64,000 nt of DNA from Rhodospirillaceae bacterium (GCA_009772935.1 WOUR01000020.1:124001-188000); one strand, 5' to 3'. Positions 19,251-28,305 are shown, counted from the stretch's first letter. Program-made: numbers and translations. Notes: generated by a model not told the origin, from the sequence alone.

Positions 19251-20282
19251 CTACTTCAGCAGGATGTTGGTGATCTCGCGCAGCTGCGTGCGGGCGCGCA
19301 GCAGGTAGAAGCCCTGCGCGAGCAGGTGATTAGGAATCAGCAGGGCATCGGGATAGCCGTTCCAGACGATCCACGGATCGAGTTGGGCCGCGATGCGGAA
19401 GGTATCGACCGTGCCGTTCCAGGCGGTCGTGAGCTCGCGGTCGCGAATGACGTTCTGGAAGTCCACCCCGAGATCGCGCAGCAGCAGGTAGTAAACGTAG
19501 AGACGGCCCTTGTTGAAATAGAAGATGTCGTCGCAGCGGGCGTCGAACAGGTCTCCGGCCTTCTCGATCACGTGCTGGTCGATCGCCGCCGAATCCGAGC
19601 CGAGATCGCTGGCGATGCGATCGAGCAGCGCCTGCAGATTGTCGGCGCGTCGTTCGAACACCGCTTGCCCGGTGCCCAGGCGCTTGTTGTAGGCCATCAG
19701 CCGGTCGCGGCCGGCGCGGTACTTCTGCGCCGAGGTCGTCGAGGGCAACAGCGACACGCTGGGCTGCCACAGCCAGATGTTGGGCTGTTCGTTGAGGAAG
19801 CCGCGCGCCTGCTCGAGATCGCGGTCGGTCTGGCTCGAGCCGCGCGTGCGGCCGAGCTGGTCCATCAGCTCGGTGCTGAAGCGGCCCAGCGCCGACATGA
19901 TGCCGCGCTGGTAGTTCGGCATGTTGTCGAGCAGCCCCGCCGGCGTGAAGAACGGCATCATCGGCGTCCAGGTGTGGACGTCGACCTCGCGGGTGACGAG
20001 GTCGGCCGCGGTGGCGACCGCCTTGCTCTCACCAGGCGCAACGCCGCGCGCCGTGAACTGCGGATCGTCGTCGATGTCTTCCGTCACCAGCGCGCCGACC
20101 GGATAGTAGAGGATGAGCAGCAGGACGACGATGCGCCATGTCCACCCCCAGACCTTGCGACCGCCTGACGATGGGGCGGAGGTCGAGAGGCCAGGGCGCC
20201 ATCCCCGCACGCGATCCCAGCTTCGCCGCCACCAGGAAGCCCTGGTCGACGAGGGTGAGCCGTAGTCCGGTTCGAATGTCAT
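19251..20282 (-). CDS. DUF2333 family membrane-anchored protein
   Basis: Protein of 343 aa with a basic N-terminus and one membrane helix (about residues 47-65, WRIVVLLLILYYPVGALV). The rest is predicted periplasmic and helical. Conserved-looking stretches such as FTPAGLLDNMPNYQRGIMSAL and FYFNKGRLYVYYLLLRDLGVDF match DUF2333. The ATG at 20282 starts MTFEPDYGSP; a longer frame upstream has a less typical sequence. It is the first gene of the cluster with TauE/SafE, TIGR02186 and UspA. Function unknown. Confidence 0.8.
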   Translation of the reverse strand: MTFEPDYGSPSSTRASWWRRSWDRVRGWRPGLSTSAPSSGGRKVWGWTWRIVVLLLILYYPVGALVTEDIDDDPQFTARGVAPGESKAVATAADLVTREVDVHTWTPMMPFFTPAGLLDNMPNYQRGIMSALGRFSTELMDQLGRTRGSSQTDRDLEQARGFLNEQPNIWLWQPSVSLLPSTTSAQKYRAGRDRLMAYNKRLGTGQAVFERRADNLQALLDRIASDLGSDSAAIDQHVIEKAGDLFDARCDDIFYFNKGRLYVYYLLLRDLGVDFQNVIRDRELTTAWNGTVDTFRIAAQLDPWIVWNGYPDALLIPNHLLAQGFYLLRARTQLREITNILLK

Positions 20283-20365
20283 GGCACACCTTACCATTCG
20301 CCTCGTGACGAAATAGGGGCGCAGGCTGCTAGAGTGCAACGAATGTTTTCAATGGAGTGGGTGGA

Positions 20366-21319
20366 ATGGCTCTCGATCCGGAATCCCAGCGGCTGATCGA
20401 TCTCATGGCGGCGGCGAACCGACCGGCCTGGAACACGCTGAGCCCGCAAGCCGCCCGCGATCTCTATCTTTCCCTGCGCCCGGGGGCGCAGGGCCCGCGT
20501 CCCGCCGAGGTGACGGTGGTGGATCGCACCATCCCCGGCCCGGCCGGCGAACTGCCCGTGCGCCTCTATCGCCCGGCATCGGCTCCCGCCGATGCCAAGC
20601 TGCCGGCGTTGGTCTACGCGCATGGCGGCGGCTGGGTGTTCGGCAATCTCGACAGCCACGACGTGCTCTGCGCCCAGCTCGCGATCGAGGCCGGCATCGC
20701 GGTGTTCCACGTCGACTACCGGCTGGCGCCCGAGGCGCGCTTCCCCGGAGCCTTCGACGACGTCGTGGCGGCGTTGCAGTGGGTGGCCGCCAACGGCGCC
20801 TCGGTGGGCATCGACCCGACACGCCTCGCCATCGGCGGCGACAGCGCCGGCGGCAATCTCGCGGCCGCGGTCTCGATCTGGGCGCGCGACCATGGCGGGC
20901 CGAAGCTCCTGATGCAGCTCCTCGCCTATCCGGTGACCGATGCGGTGGCCCGCACCGACTCCTACCGGCATTTCGAGGATGGCTATGGGTTGAACGCGGT
21001 CACGATGGAGTGGTTCTTCGACCACTACGCACCCGACAGGACGAGCCGCGGCGACTGGCGCGTCTCGCCGCTGCGCGCCACTTCCCTGGCCGGCCTGCCA
21101 CCGGCGCTGGTCGTCACCGCCGGGTACGACCCGCTGCGCGACGAAGGCCGCGCCTATGCCTGGCGGCTGCAACAGGAAGGTACGCAGGCCGACCTGGTCG
21201 AGTTCGGCGGCATGCTGCACGGGTTCCTGAGTTCGCCGATGCTGCTGCACGGCGCCCGCCGCGGCACGACCCTCTGCGCCGCCGCCCTGCGCGAGGCGCT
21301 GGTGCTGCGCGCCCAGTGA
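20366..21319 (+). CDS. Alpha/beta hydrolase (hormone-sensitive lipase family esterase)
   Basis: Carboxylesterase of 317 aa. The oxyanion motif HGGGWVFGNLDSHD and the nucleophile elbow GGDSAGGNLA are diagnostic of the HSL (family IV) group. The acid Asp lies in TAGYDPLRDEG and the His in MLHGFLS. No signal peptide, so cytosolic. The ATG at 20366 is favoured over a GTG nine bases upstream. The MFS gene begins 10 nt downstream, suggesting an operon with MFS, MarR and the kinase-like gene. Confidence 0.92.
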   Translation: MALDPESQRLIDLMAAANRPAWNTLSPQAARDLYLSLRPGAQGPRPAEVTVVDRTIPGPAGELPVRLYRPASAPADAKLPALVYAHGGGWVFGNLDSHDVLCAQLAIEAGIAVFHVDYRLAPEARFPGAFDDVVAALQWVAANGASVGIDPTRLAIGGDSAGGNLAAAVSIWARDHGGPKLLMQLLAYPVTDAVARTDSYRHFEDGYGLNAVTMEWFFDHYAPDRTSRGDWRVSPLRATSLAGLPPALVVTAGYDPLRDEGRAYAWRLQQEGTQADLVEFGGMLHGFLSSPMLLHGARRGTTLCAAALREALVLRAQ

Positions 21320-21329
21320 CGATCAGGGC

Positions 21330-22454
21330 GTGACCGTGCCCTCCTCCCGCAGCGCCGCGCCGGTCGGCATGGCGCTGCCGGGGTTGGTGATCGCCGTCTG
21401 CATGATCGGCGACACGCTGCTCTATGCCGTCCTGCCGCTCTACCATGAGGAGTTCGGCCTCTCGCTGGCGATGGTCGGCGTATTGTTGTCGCTCAACCGC
21501 TGGATCCGCCTGCTCGCGAACTCGGGCGTCGCCCATCTCGGCGAGCGCGTTGGTCCACACGCGCTGATGATCGCCGCCGCGCTGGGCTCGGCGGTCTCGA
21601 CGACTGTCTATGGCCTGGTCGAGAACCCGACGGCGCAGGTGCTGGCGCGCATCCTCTGGGGCATGTCCTACGCCTCGCTCAATCTCGCCACGCTCGCCTA
21701 TGCCGTGAGCGACCGTACCAACGCCGGCAAGCGGGTCGGCGCCAGCCGCGCCGCCATCGGCCTCGTGCAGGCGATGTCGCTGGTCGGCGGCGCCTGGATC
21801 GTGCTCGAGCTGGGCGCCCGCCCGGTGTTCCTAATCTTCGGAGCCCTGACCCTGGTCGCCCTGGCGGCCGCGATCGCCCTGCCCCGCCTGCCGCCCGAGC
21901 CCGTCTCGAAGAAGGGCTTCAAACTGCCGGTTCCCCATCGGCTGGAAGTCTGGGGCTTCGTCATGGGCTTCGCGGGCGACGGCGTCTTCCTGCTGACGCT
22001 GGCCTTCCTGATGAAGGACTCCATCACCTCGGTCGCCCCGGTGATGGCGACGGCGATGCTGCTGGCGCTGCGCTGGCTGGTCGAGGTCACGACGGGTCCG
22101 GTTGGTGGCTGGATCGGCGACCGTTTCGGGGCGCGGCGCATCGCCATCGCGAATGCGGCCCTCCTGGTCGGCGGGTTCGTGCTGATTGCGGCCGACCACG
22201 AGCTGCTGGGGGCGCTGATGATCGTGACGACCCGCGGCATGTTCAACACGCTGATCCCGGTGCTGGTGATCGAGCGCGGCCACGGCACCGTCCTCTCCAG
22301 CCAGGCCAGCTACTCGACCTGGCGCGACTTCGGCGCCGCCGTCGGCCCCCTCACCGCGCCGTGGCTGTTTCTGACCATCCCGCAGGCGCCGCTCTACGCG
22401 GCCCTCGCATTCGCCCTTGGCCTCAGCGGCTACTTCTGCCTCGTGAGGCGCTGA
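21330..22454 (+). CDS. Major facilitator superfamily transporter
   Basis: Membrane transporter of 374 aa with about 11-12 predicted helices. The MFS-like loop GWIGDRFGARRIAIANA (between helices 8 and 9) is the clearest signature, along with ARILWGMSYASLNLATLAYAV. It starts with GTG at 21330, ten bases after the esterase. The MarR-family gene downstream hints at efflux of a small molecule under local control, but the substrate is unknown. Confidence 0.87.
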   Translation: MTVPSSRSAAPVGMALPGLVIAVCMIGDTLLYAVLPLYHEEFGLSLAMVGVLLSLNRWIRLLANSGVAHLGERVGPHALMIAAALGSAVSTTVYGLVENPTAQVLARILWGMSYASLNLATLAYAVSDRTNAGKRVGASRAAIGLVQAMSLVGGAWIVLELGARPVFLIFGALTLVALAAAIALPRLPPEPVSKKGFKLPVPHRLEVWGFVMGFAGDGVFLLTLAFLMKDSITSVAPVMATAMLLALRWLVEVTTGPVGGWIGDRFGARRIAIANAALLVGGFVLIAADHELLGALMIVTTRGMFNTLIPVLVIERGHGTVLSSQASYSTWRDFGAAVGPLTAPWLFLTIPQAPLYAALAFALGLSGYFCLVRR

Positions 22455-22470
22455 GGCGAAACGAACGACC

Positions 22471-22499
22471 TGTTTCCTATATGCTTGCATGCGGAAACA
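22471..22499. promoter_or_regulatory. Inverted repeat upstream of the MarR gene, candidate operator
   Basis: TGTTTCC at 22471-22477 and GGAAACA at 22493-22499 form 7-bp inverted arms separated by 15 nt, about 20 bp ahead of the MarR start codon. Spacing and position suit autoregulation. No experimental or family-level consensus was matched. Confidence 0.4.
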
Positions 22500-22519
22500 T
22501 ATCGGCCTATATCGCGCCG

Positions 22520-22966
22520 ATGACCAACCCTTCCTTCTCCGCCACCCTGAACCTGCTCCGCGCCACGTCGCGGCTCGAAGAGCGCTTTGCCGGCGAGCTC
22601 GGCTCCGTGCACGGGCTCGCCCTCAAGGAGGTGCTGCTGCTGATGCACCTCGAGCGGGCGCCCCTCAGGCGGCTGAGCCGCATCGACCTCGCCAAGCGCC
22701 TGCACGTCAGCCCCTCGACGGTGACCCGCATGACCACCCCGCTGGAGAAGCTGGGCTGCGTCGGCCGCGAGGCCGATCCCCGCGATGCCCGCCTCGCCTA
22801 CGTCGTCCTGACCGAGGCCGGCCAGCGGCTGGTCGGTGAGGCCCGGACGACGCTCGAGCGCATGGCCGCCGACCTGTTCCGCGACCGTTGGACGACGACC
22901 GAGATCGCCACCCTGGCCGACCTTCTCGGCCGCCTGACCGCCGGCCAGCCGGGAGACCTGTCGTGA
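22520..22966 (+). CDS. MarR family transcriptional regulator
   Basis: Winged-helix repressor of 148 aa. The core HTH is LSRIDLAKRLHVSPSTVTRMTTPLEKLGCVGREADPRDARLAYVVLTEAG, a textbook MarR DNA-binding domain with the wing. The ATG at 22520 (MTNPSFSATLNLL) is used. It lies directly downstream of an MFS transporter, and its stop overlaps the next gene (GTGA), so esterase, MFS, MarR and kinase-like genes probably form one unit. The ligand is unknown. Confidence 0.9.
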   Translation: MTNPSFSATLNLLRATSRLEERFAGELGSVHGLALKEVLLLMHLERAPLRRLSRIDLAKRLHVSPSTVTRMTTPLEKLGCVGREADPRDARLAYVVLTEAGQRLVGEARTTLERMAADLFRDRWTTTEIATLADLLGRLTAGQPGDLS

Positions 22967-23457
22967 TCCATCTGATCTGCGGCTCGACGGGCGCCGGAAA
23001 GACCACCTACGCCAACGAGCTGCGCCCGCAGCTGGGCGCACTGCATCTGTCGATCGACGACTGGATGGTGACGTTGTTCGCGCCCGACACACCGCCGCGA
23101 ATGAGCTGGCCCTGGATCGAGGAGCGTGTGCTGCGCTGTGAGCGTCAGATCCTCGCAACCGCACTCGATCTCGCCCGCACCGGCGTCCCCTCGATCCTCG
23201 ACCTCGGCCTTCAGCGGGCCGACCAGCGTCGTCGCGTCGCCGACCGGGTCGCGGCGGCCGGCGTCGGTGTCCGCCTGCATTTCCTCGATGTCGATGCCGC
23301 GGAGCGCTGGCGCCGCGTCGAGCGGCGCAACGACCAGCAGGGGGAGACCTTCCGCGTGAAGGTCACGCGCCCGATGTTCGATTTCATCGAAACGCTCTGG
23401 CAGCCGCCGACGGACGACGAAATGTCAGTCCTCGACGGCGTGCGCGTCGCGACCTAG
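22963..23457 (+). CDS. AAA/zeta-toxin-like P-loop kinase
   Basis: P-loop protein of 164 aa with Walker A GSTGAGKTT at the very N-terminus (IHLICGSTGAGKTTYANEL) and a DW segment (LSIDDWMVTLF) as in small-molecule kinases of the AAA_33 group. An Arg-rich lid (QRADQRRRVADRV, ERRNDQQGETFRV) is present. The start is GTG, overlapping the MarR stop by 4 nt. Its 3' end overlaps that of gloB. The substrate is unknown; antibiotic or nucleoside kinases are relatives. No antitoxin-like partner is visible. Confidence 0.78.
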   Translation: MIHLICGSTGAGKTTYANELRPQLGALHLSIDDWMVTLFAPDTPPRMSWPWIEERVLRCERQILATALDLARTGVPSILDLGLQRADQRRRVADRVAAAGVGVRLHFLDVDAAERWRRVERRNDQQGETFRVKVTRPMFDFIETLWQPPTDDEMSVLDGVRVAT

Positions 23458-24230
23458 CGGAACACGTCCTTGCGGTGGCGCACTTCGGCGAACACCGCGA
23501 CCGGGTCGCCGCCGGCGAGGCCGACCGCGGCCTGGACCGCCGGGACGTCGACGCGCAGGAACGGGTTGGTGGCCTTCTCCTCGCCGAGCAGCGACGGCAC
23601 GGTGGCCTCGCCCTTTGCACGCGCCGCGTCGATGGCGGCTGAGCGCGCCTTGAGCTGCTGGTTGCCGGTCTCGACCGTCAACGCGAAGCGGGCGTTCGAC
23701 TGGGTGTATTCGTGCGCACAATAGACACGCATGTCGTCGGGCAGCGCGCGCAGGCGGCTGAGCGTCGTCCAGAATTGCTGCGGCGTGCCCTCGAACATGC
23801 GGCCGCAGCCCAGGGCGAACAGCGTGTCGCCGCAGAACAGCGCCTTCTGGTCGCGGAAGGCATAGGCGATGTGGCCGCTCGTATGGCCCGGCACGAAGAA
23901 GATCTCGGACTCGGCCTCGCCCAGCCGGTAGCGGTCGCCGTCGTCGACCTCGACGTCGATGCCGGGGATGCGGGCGCGATCCTGCCGCAGCCCGACGATG
24001 GTACAGCCGGTCGCCTTCTTGATCTCGAGGTTGCCGCCCACGTGATCGCCATGGTGGTGGGTGTTCAGGATGTGGGTGATCTTCCAGCGGCGCTTTTCGG
24101 CCTCCGCGAGAACCGGTCCGGCCACGGCGGGATCGACGACGGCCACGGCGCCGCTCTGCGGCTCGCGCATCAACCACACGTAATTGTCGTTCAGGACCGG
24201 GATACGGACGATTTCTAGTGTTGTGCTCAT
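23454..24230 (-). CDS. gloB: Hydroxyacylglutathione hydrolase (glyoxalase II)
   Basis: Metallo-beta-lactamase fold hydrolase of 258 aa that converts S-lactoylglutathione to lactate and glutathione. The metal motif THHHGDHVGG and later ligands in VPGHTSGH, CGDTLF and AHEYT are all present, and the C-terminal part ATVPSLLGEEKATNPFLR is typical GloB. It is divergent from a methyltransferase gene, a neighbour pairing common in alphaproteobacteria. No unusual features. Confidence 0.95.
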   Translation of the reverse strand: MSTTLEIVRIPVLNDNYVWLMREPQSGAVAVVDPAVAGPVLAEAEKRRWKITHILNTHHHGDHVGGNLEIKKATGCTIVGLRQDRARIPGIDVEVDDGDRYRLGEAESEIFFVPGHTSGHIAYAFRDQKALFCGDTLFALGCGRMFEGTPQQFWTTLSRLRALPDDMRVYCAHEYTQSNARFALTVETGNQQLKARSAAIDAARAKGEATVPSLLGEEKATNPFLRVDVPAVQAAVGLAGGDPVAVFAEVRHRKDVFR

Positions 24231-24302
24231 GATGCAAGGCTAGCAGAGCTGGCTTGCAGCGGCCATGGCCCGTCCGGCCGGCTTTCTGCTACACTTCCGA
24301 GC

Positions 24303-25088
24303 ATGTGGAGCGACGTCCTCGACCTTGAGGAATTCTACGGCAGCACGCTGGGCCAGATGACCCAGCGGCTCCTGCGCACACGCCTGCGCGAAATCTGGCC
24401 GAACGTACGCGGCGAGACGGTGCTCGGGCTCGGCTATGCGCAGCCGCTGCTGCGGCCCTTCATGGAGGAGGCCGGACGGACGCTTGCGTTCATGCCGGCC
24501 CAGCAGGGAGTCACCCGCTGGCCGCGCGAGGGCCGCAACCTCGCGACCCTGGTCGACGAACTCGACCTGCCGCTGCCCGACCGGTCGGTCGACCGGGTCG
24601 TGCTGGTTCACGCCGTCGAATGCACCGAGCAGCTGCGCCCGATGCTGCGCGAGATCTGGCGCGTGATGGCCGATGGCGGCCGCATGGTTGTCGTGGCCCC
24701 GACCCGCACCGGCTTCTGGTCGCAGGTCGACCGCTCGCCCTTCTACCAGGGCCATCCCTATTCGGCGGGGCAGCTCAACGCGCTGTTGCGCGCCAACATG
24801 TTCGCGCCGCTGCGCCAGACGCGCGCGCTCTACATGCCGCCGACCCGGTCGCGGCTCATGATGCGCATGGCCCCGACCCTCGAGCGGTTCGGCCAGCGCT
24901 GGCTCGGCCGCTTCGGCGGCGTCAACGTGATCGAATCGGGCAAGCAGCTCTATGCCGGCATCGCCGAGCGCAGCCAGCCGCAAGCCGTCGCCGTGCGGCC
25001 GAAGCTCCGGGTCGCCAGCTCGCGCGACGCCCCGCAGGTTGCGAGCGCTGCGCGCAACGCCGAGGACGGCGAAAAGCCCGCCTCCTGA
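24303..25088 (+). CDS. Class I SAM-dependent methyltransferase-like protein
   Basis: Protein of 261 aa of the type-11 methyltransferase group. The glycine-rich motif I is weak (ETVLGLGYAQPLLRPF), but the later motif LPDRSVDRVVLVHAVECTEQLRPMLREIWRVMADGGRMVVVAPTR is clear. It begins MWSDVLDLEEFYGSTLGQM, typical of proteins encoded next to gloB. The C-terminal 35 residues are low in structure. The substrate is unknown, and the weak motif I leaves open that SAM binding is altered. Confidence 0.8.
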   Translation: MWSDVLDLEEFYGSTLGQMTQRLLRTRLREIWPNVRGETVLGLGYAQPLLRPFMEEAGRTLAFMPAQQGVTRWPREGRNLATLVDELDLPLPDRSVDRVVLVHAVECTEQLRPMLREIWRVMADGGRMVVVAPTRTGFWSQVDRSPFYQGHPYSAGQLNALLRANMFAPLRQTRALYMPPTRSRLMMRMAPTLERFGQRWLGRFGGVNVIESGKQLYAGIAERSQPQAVAVRPKLRVASSRDAPQVASAARNAEDGEKPAS

Positions 25089-25108
25089 TTCCCAACGGAA
25101 AGAACGAC

Positions 25109-26041
25109 ATGTCATTTTCTCCGCGCGTCATCGCGCTGCTGGGTTTTGGCGAAGCCGGTTCGGCCATCGCGCGCGGTCTGGCGACCGAGAACGGATGGCG
25201 CGGTCCCTCGAGGCCGGGTGACAATGCCCCGCGCCGCGTCATCGCCATCGACACCGCCCTCGACAAGGACCCGCGCGGCACCGCCCTGGGCAAGGTCGCG
25301 CGCGACCTTGATGTCGCAATCACCGACAGCTACACCGGGGCACTGAGCGAAGCCGATCTCGTGATCTGCGCCGTGCAGGGCGAGCACGCGCTCTCGGCCG
25401 CCCGGTCCGCCGCACCGCTCCTGAAGAAGGGCGCGCACTATCTCGACCTCTGTACCGTCACCGGCAGGATGTCGGACGAGGACCGCGCCGAGATCGAAAA
25501 GGGCGCCGGCCGCTACATCGACATCGCCGTCATGGGCGGCTTCTTCAAACAAGGCATCAAGGCGCCGATGCTGGTGGCGGGCGAGGATGCCGCCGAGGCC
25601 GTGGCCTGGATGAACGACAACGGCTTCGTCGCCACCTTGTTGGGGCCAAAGCCCGGCAGCGCCTCGTCGGTGAAGATGCTGCGGAGCACGCTCGTCAAGG
25701 GCATCGAGGCGCTGGGTGTCGAGGCATTGGTCGCCGCGCAGCGGCAGGGCATCCTCGACGAGGTGCTGGGCTGCCTGGGCGATGCTGATTCGATGGGCCT
25801 GGCCGGCTTCATCACCATGCTGGTGCAGACGCATGTGGTTCATGCCCACCGCCGCTGGGAAGAGATGGGTCTGGTCGCCCAGACGCTGCGCGAGACCGGG
25901 GTCGATCCGCTGATGACCGAGGCCATCGAGAAGAGCCATCGCCGCACGGTCGACGCCCGGATCGCGCCGGCCGACGGCCAGGTACCGAGCCTCGAGGAGG
26001 CGCTGAAGATCCTCTCGGAGCGGGTGATCCGTGAGCGCTGA
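25109..26041 (+). CDS. NAD(P)-dependent 6-phosphogluconate dehydrogenase-like protein (DUF1932)
   Basis: Protein of 310 aa: an N-terminal Rossmann domain (IALLGFGEAGSAIARGLA) and a C-terminal helical DUF1932-type domain (SSVKMLRSTLVKGIEALGVEAL). The middle MGGFFKQGIKAPMLVAGEDA matches beta-hydroxyacid dehydrogenase relatives. The likely role is oxidation or reduction of a small hydroxy acid or alcohol. The YbaK gene begins inside its last codons (11-nt overlap). The substrate cannot be deduced. Confidence 0.82.
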   Translation: MSFSPRVIALLGFGEAGSAIARGLATENGWRGPSRPGDNAPRRVIAIDTALDKDPRGTALGKVARDLDVAITDSYTGALSEADLVICAVQGEHALSAARSAAPLLKKGAHYLDLCTVTGRMSDEDRAEIEKGAGRYIDIAVMGGFFKQGIKAPMLVAGEDAAEAVAWMNDNGFVATLLGPKPGSASSVKMLRSTLVKGIEALGVEALVAAQRQGILDEVLGCLGDADSMGLAGFITMLVQTHVVHAHRRWEEMGLVAQTLRETGVDPLMTEAIEKSHRRTVDARIAPADGQVPSLEEALKILSERVIRER

Positions 26042-26534
26042 GACCAGGACAGGGGCGGTCTTCGACCGGCTGGTGACGCTCCTCACCGAGGCGAAGGCGA
26101 ACTTCCGCATCATCGAGCATGCCCACGAGGGCAAGTCGGATGCCATCAGCGCCATCCGCGGCAACCGCCCCGACCAGGCCGCCAAGGCGATGGTGCTCGA
26201 CGTGCGCGGCGGCGGCGGCGGCAAGCGTCACGTGCTCGCCATCCTGCCGGGCAGCCGCAAGCTCGACTTCGCCGCCGTCGCCGCCCTGTTCGAGGCGCGC
26301 AAGTGCGGCTTCGCTTCGCCGGACACGGCGCAGGAGCTGACCGGCTGCGTCATGGGTGCGGTGCCGCCTTTCGCGCTCGATCCCACCCTCTCGATCGTGG
26401 TCGAGGAAGACCTGCTGGCCAACGAGACGCTCTTCTTCAACGCCGGCCGACTCGACCGCTCAATGGAGCTCGACACGAAGGACTGGCTGGCGGTCGCCAG
26501 GCCGCGCCTCGCCCGGATCGCCGTTCGTGACTGA
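26031..26534 (+). CDS. YbaK/EbsC family aminoacyl-tRNA deacylase
   Basis: Trans-editing domain of 167 aa. Conserved segments include AKAMVLDVRGG, LAILPGSRKLDF and GCVMGAVPPFALDP, with the latter the typical GxxPPF-like loop of the ProX/YbaK fold. Such proteins hydrolyse mischarged tRNAs such as Cys-tRNA(Pro) or Ala-tRNA(Pro); the exact specificity is not clear here. GTG start, overlapping both neighbours (11 nt and 8 nt), so a tight operon with the dehydrogenase and the GNAT-phosphoesterase fusion. Confidence 0.88.
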   Translation: MSAETRTGAVFDRLVTLLTEAKANFRIIEHAHEGKSDAISAIRGNRPDQAAKAMVLDVRGGGGGKRHVLAILPGSRKLDFAAVAALFEARKCGFASPDTAQELTGCVMGAVPPFALDPTLSIVVEEDLLANETLFFNAGRLDRSMELDTKDWLAVARPRLARIAVRD

Positions 26535-28305
26535 CGTCTGGCGCTTCGGCCCGGTGGCCGAGGCCGATTTCGAGCCGCTGCTGGTGCTTCGTACCGAGGT
26601 CATGCGCGAGCATCTCGAACGGGTCGGGCGCTATACGCCCGAGCGCTCGAGGCAAATGTTCCGCAAGCATTTCGACGAGGTGGGGACGCGCCTGATCCTT
26701 CACGACGGCGTCCGCGTGGGCTGCGTGGGATTCCGCCGGCACGATCATGAATTCAGGATCGACTCGTTCTACCTCGAACGCCGCCTGCATGGTTCGGGCC
26801 TCGGCACGAAGATACTGGTGGCGCTCCTGGCCGAGGCCGACACGGCTGGCCTGCCCGTGCGCCTCGAGGTGCTGAACGGCAGCCCGGCCGACCACCTCTA
26901 CCTGCGCCATGGCTTCGTGAAACTCCGGGAAGACGAGATCGAGGGCTTCTATGAAAGGCCCGCGCCGAGCCGCGCCATTGCCGCGCTGATGCCGCGCGGT
27001 CCGGGCCACCAGTTCGTCTTCTACGGCGACGCCTGTTCCGGCGTGGCAGGTGCCCCGCACGAACGCACCTTCGCCGGCGTCAACGCGGCCGTGCGGCGTC
27101 TTGTGCCCTCGCCCGAATTCATCCTGTTCATGGGCGACGAGATCTCGGGCTACACGGCCGATGCCGAGGCGCTCCGCCGTCAGTGGCGGCACTGGCTCGA
27201 CACGGAGATGGCCTGGCTCGATCGGCGCACGACTCCGATGTGGCATACGACCAGCAACCACGCGACCTACGACACGATGAGCGAGGACGTGTTCCGCGAG
27301 GTGCACGATCACCTGCCGCACAATGGTCCTCCCGGGCAGGAAGGCCTGTCGTACTGGGTGCGTCGCGGCGACCTGCTGCTGGTCTTCGTCCATACGCTGT
27401 GGACCGGCCTGGGCGGCGAGGGACATGTCGAGACGGACTGGCTCCGCGACGTGCTGCGCCAGCACGCCGATGCCCGCCACAAGATCGTCGCGGGCCATCA
27501 CCCCGTCCATCCGGTCAACGGCTTCACCGGCGCCTATCAGCGGGACGTCGGCCCCGAGCACACAACCGCCTTCTGGAACGTTCTGAGCGAAAACGGCGTG
27601 CTCGCCTACCTGTGCGGCCACATCCTGGCCTTCGACGTGCAGATCCATCGCGGCGTACTGCAGATCTGCACGGCAGGCGCCGGCACCGCCCACCGTATGC
27701 CCGAGGGCATCGAGTACCTCCATGCCGTCCAGGCGGCGCTGGACGACGGTGGTCTGCGCTATCAGGTAATCGATGCCGACGGCCAGGTCCGCGAGAGTCT
27801 GTCCTGGCCGCTAGAGTTGCCGCCAGTCGCGCAGTGGCGGGGTCTGAATGAAGCGCGGTTCGGCAGGGGCAGGATCGCCGCTTTCCGCTTCACCGGCCGC
27901 GCCGCCGCGGCGGGCACGAGCACCATTCAGACGTTCGTGTCGGCATTCTGCCCCGGCCGCCGCGCGCCTTTCTGGGTCGGCCTCAGCGGGCCGGCGCAAC
28001 GCCTAATGGTGATTCTGGAACCGGAGCCCGGCCGCAGCCCTCACTATTGGCTCGGACCCTCCGTGACCGCGGATGCGCCGTTTGACATCCAGCTACTCGT
28101 CCATCCCGGCATGGGGCCGGGCGGCCTGCTGTATCGCCTGTCTGGCGACGGACCCTGGTCATCGCTGCGGGCCGCCTCCGCCTGGGGCGCCGACCGCCTG
28201 GACTGGCTGGACGACTGGAGTGTCGGCCACGGTCAGCAAGGCCCGGGCGACCGCGCCTTCCTCGGCAGCGATCTCGCGGTCTCAGCGGCGACTTTCGACC
28301 CGTAA
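26527..28305 (+). CDS. GNAT acetyltransferase fused to a calcineurin-like phosphoesterase domain
   Basis: Long protein (592 aa) with three parts. Residues 1-145 are a GNAT domain (RIDSFYLERRLHGSGLGTK, acetyl-CoA motif near 88, then YLRHGFVKLREDE). Residues 160-425 resemble a metallophosphoesterase: FMGDEISG, HTTSNHATYD near 242, KIVAGHHPVHP near 322 and LCGHILAFDVQI near 363. The usual DxH at the start reads YGDACSG and the final GHxH is GHIL, so the metal site is partly altered. Residues 440-592 form an unassigned beta-rich, possibly lectin-like region. GTG start overlapping YbaK by 8 nt. No signal peptide is seen. Confidence 0.72.
   Translation: MTDVWRFGPVAEADFEPLLVLRTEVMREHLERVGRYTPERSRQMFRKHFDEVGTRLILHDGVRVGCVGFRRHDHEFRIDSFYLERRLHGSGLGTKILVALLAEADTAGLPVRLEVLNGSPADHLYLRHGFVKLREDEIEGFYERPAPSRAIAALMPRGPGHQFVFYGDACSGVAGAPHERTFAGVNAAVRRLVPSPEFILFMGDEISGYTADAEALRRQWRHWLDTEMAWLDRRTTPMWHTTSNHATYDTMSEDVFREVHDHLPHNGPPGQEGLSYWVRRGDLLLVFVHTLWTGLGGEGHVETDWLRDVLRQHADARHKIVAGHHPVHPVNGFTGAYQRDVGPEHTTAFWNVLSENGVLAYLCGHILAFDVQIHRGVLQICTAGAGTAHRMPEGIEYLHAVQAALDDGGLRYQVIDADGQVRESLSWPLELPPVAQWRGLNEARFGRGRIAAFRFTGRAAAAGTSTIQTFVSAFCPGRRAPFWVGLSGPAQRLMVILEPEPGRSPHYWLGPSVTADAPFDIQLLVHPGMGPGGLLYRLSGDGPWSSLRAASAWGADRLDWLDDWSVGHGQQGPGDRAFLGSDLAVSAATFDP

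Noticed and set aside
22963-23457. Toxin-antitoxin pair (zeta toxin)
   Set aside because: The P-loop protein is preceded by a MarR regulator, not a small antitoxin, and fits a general kinase family better.
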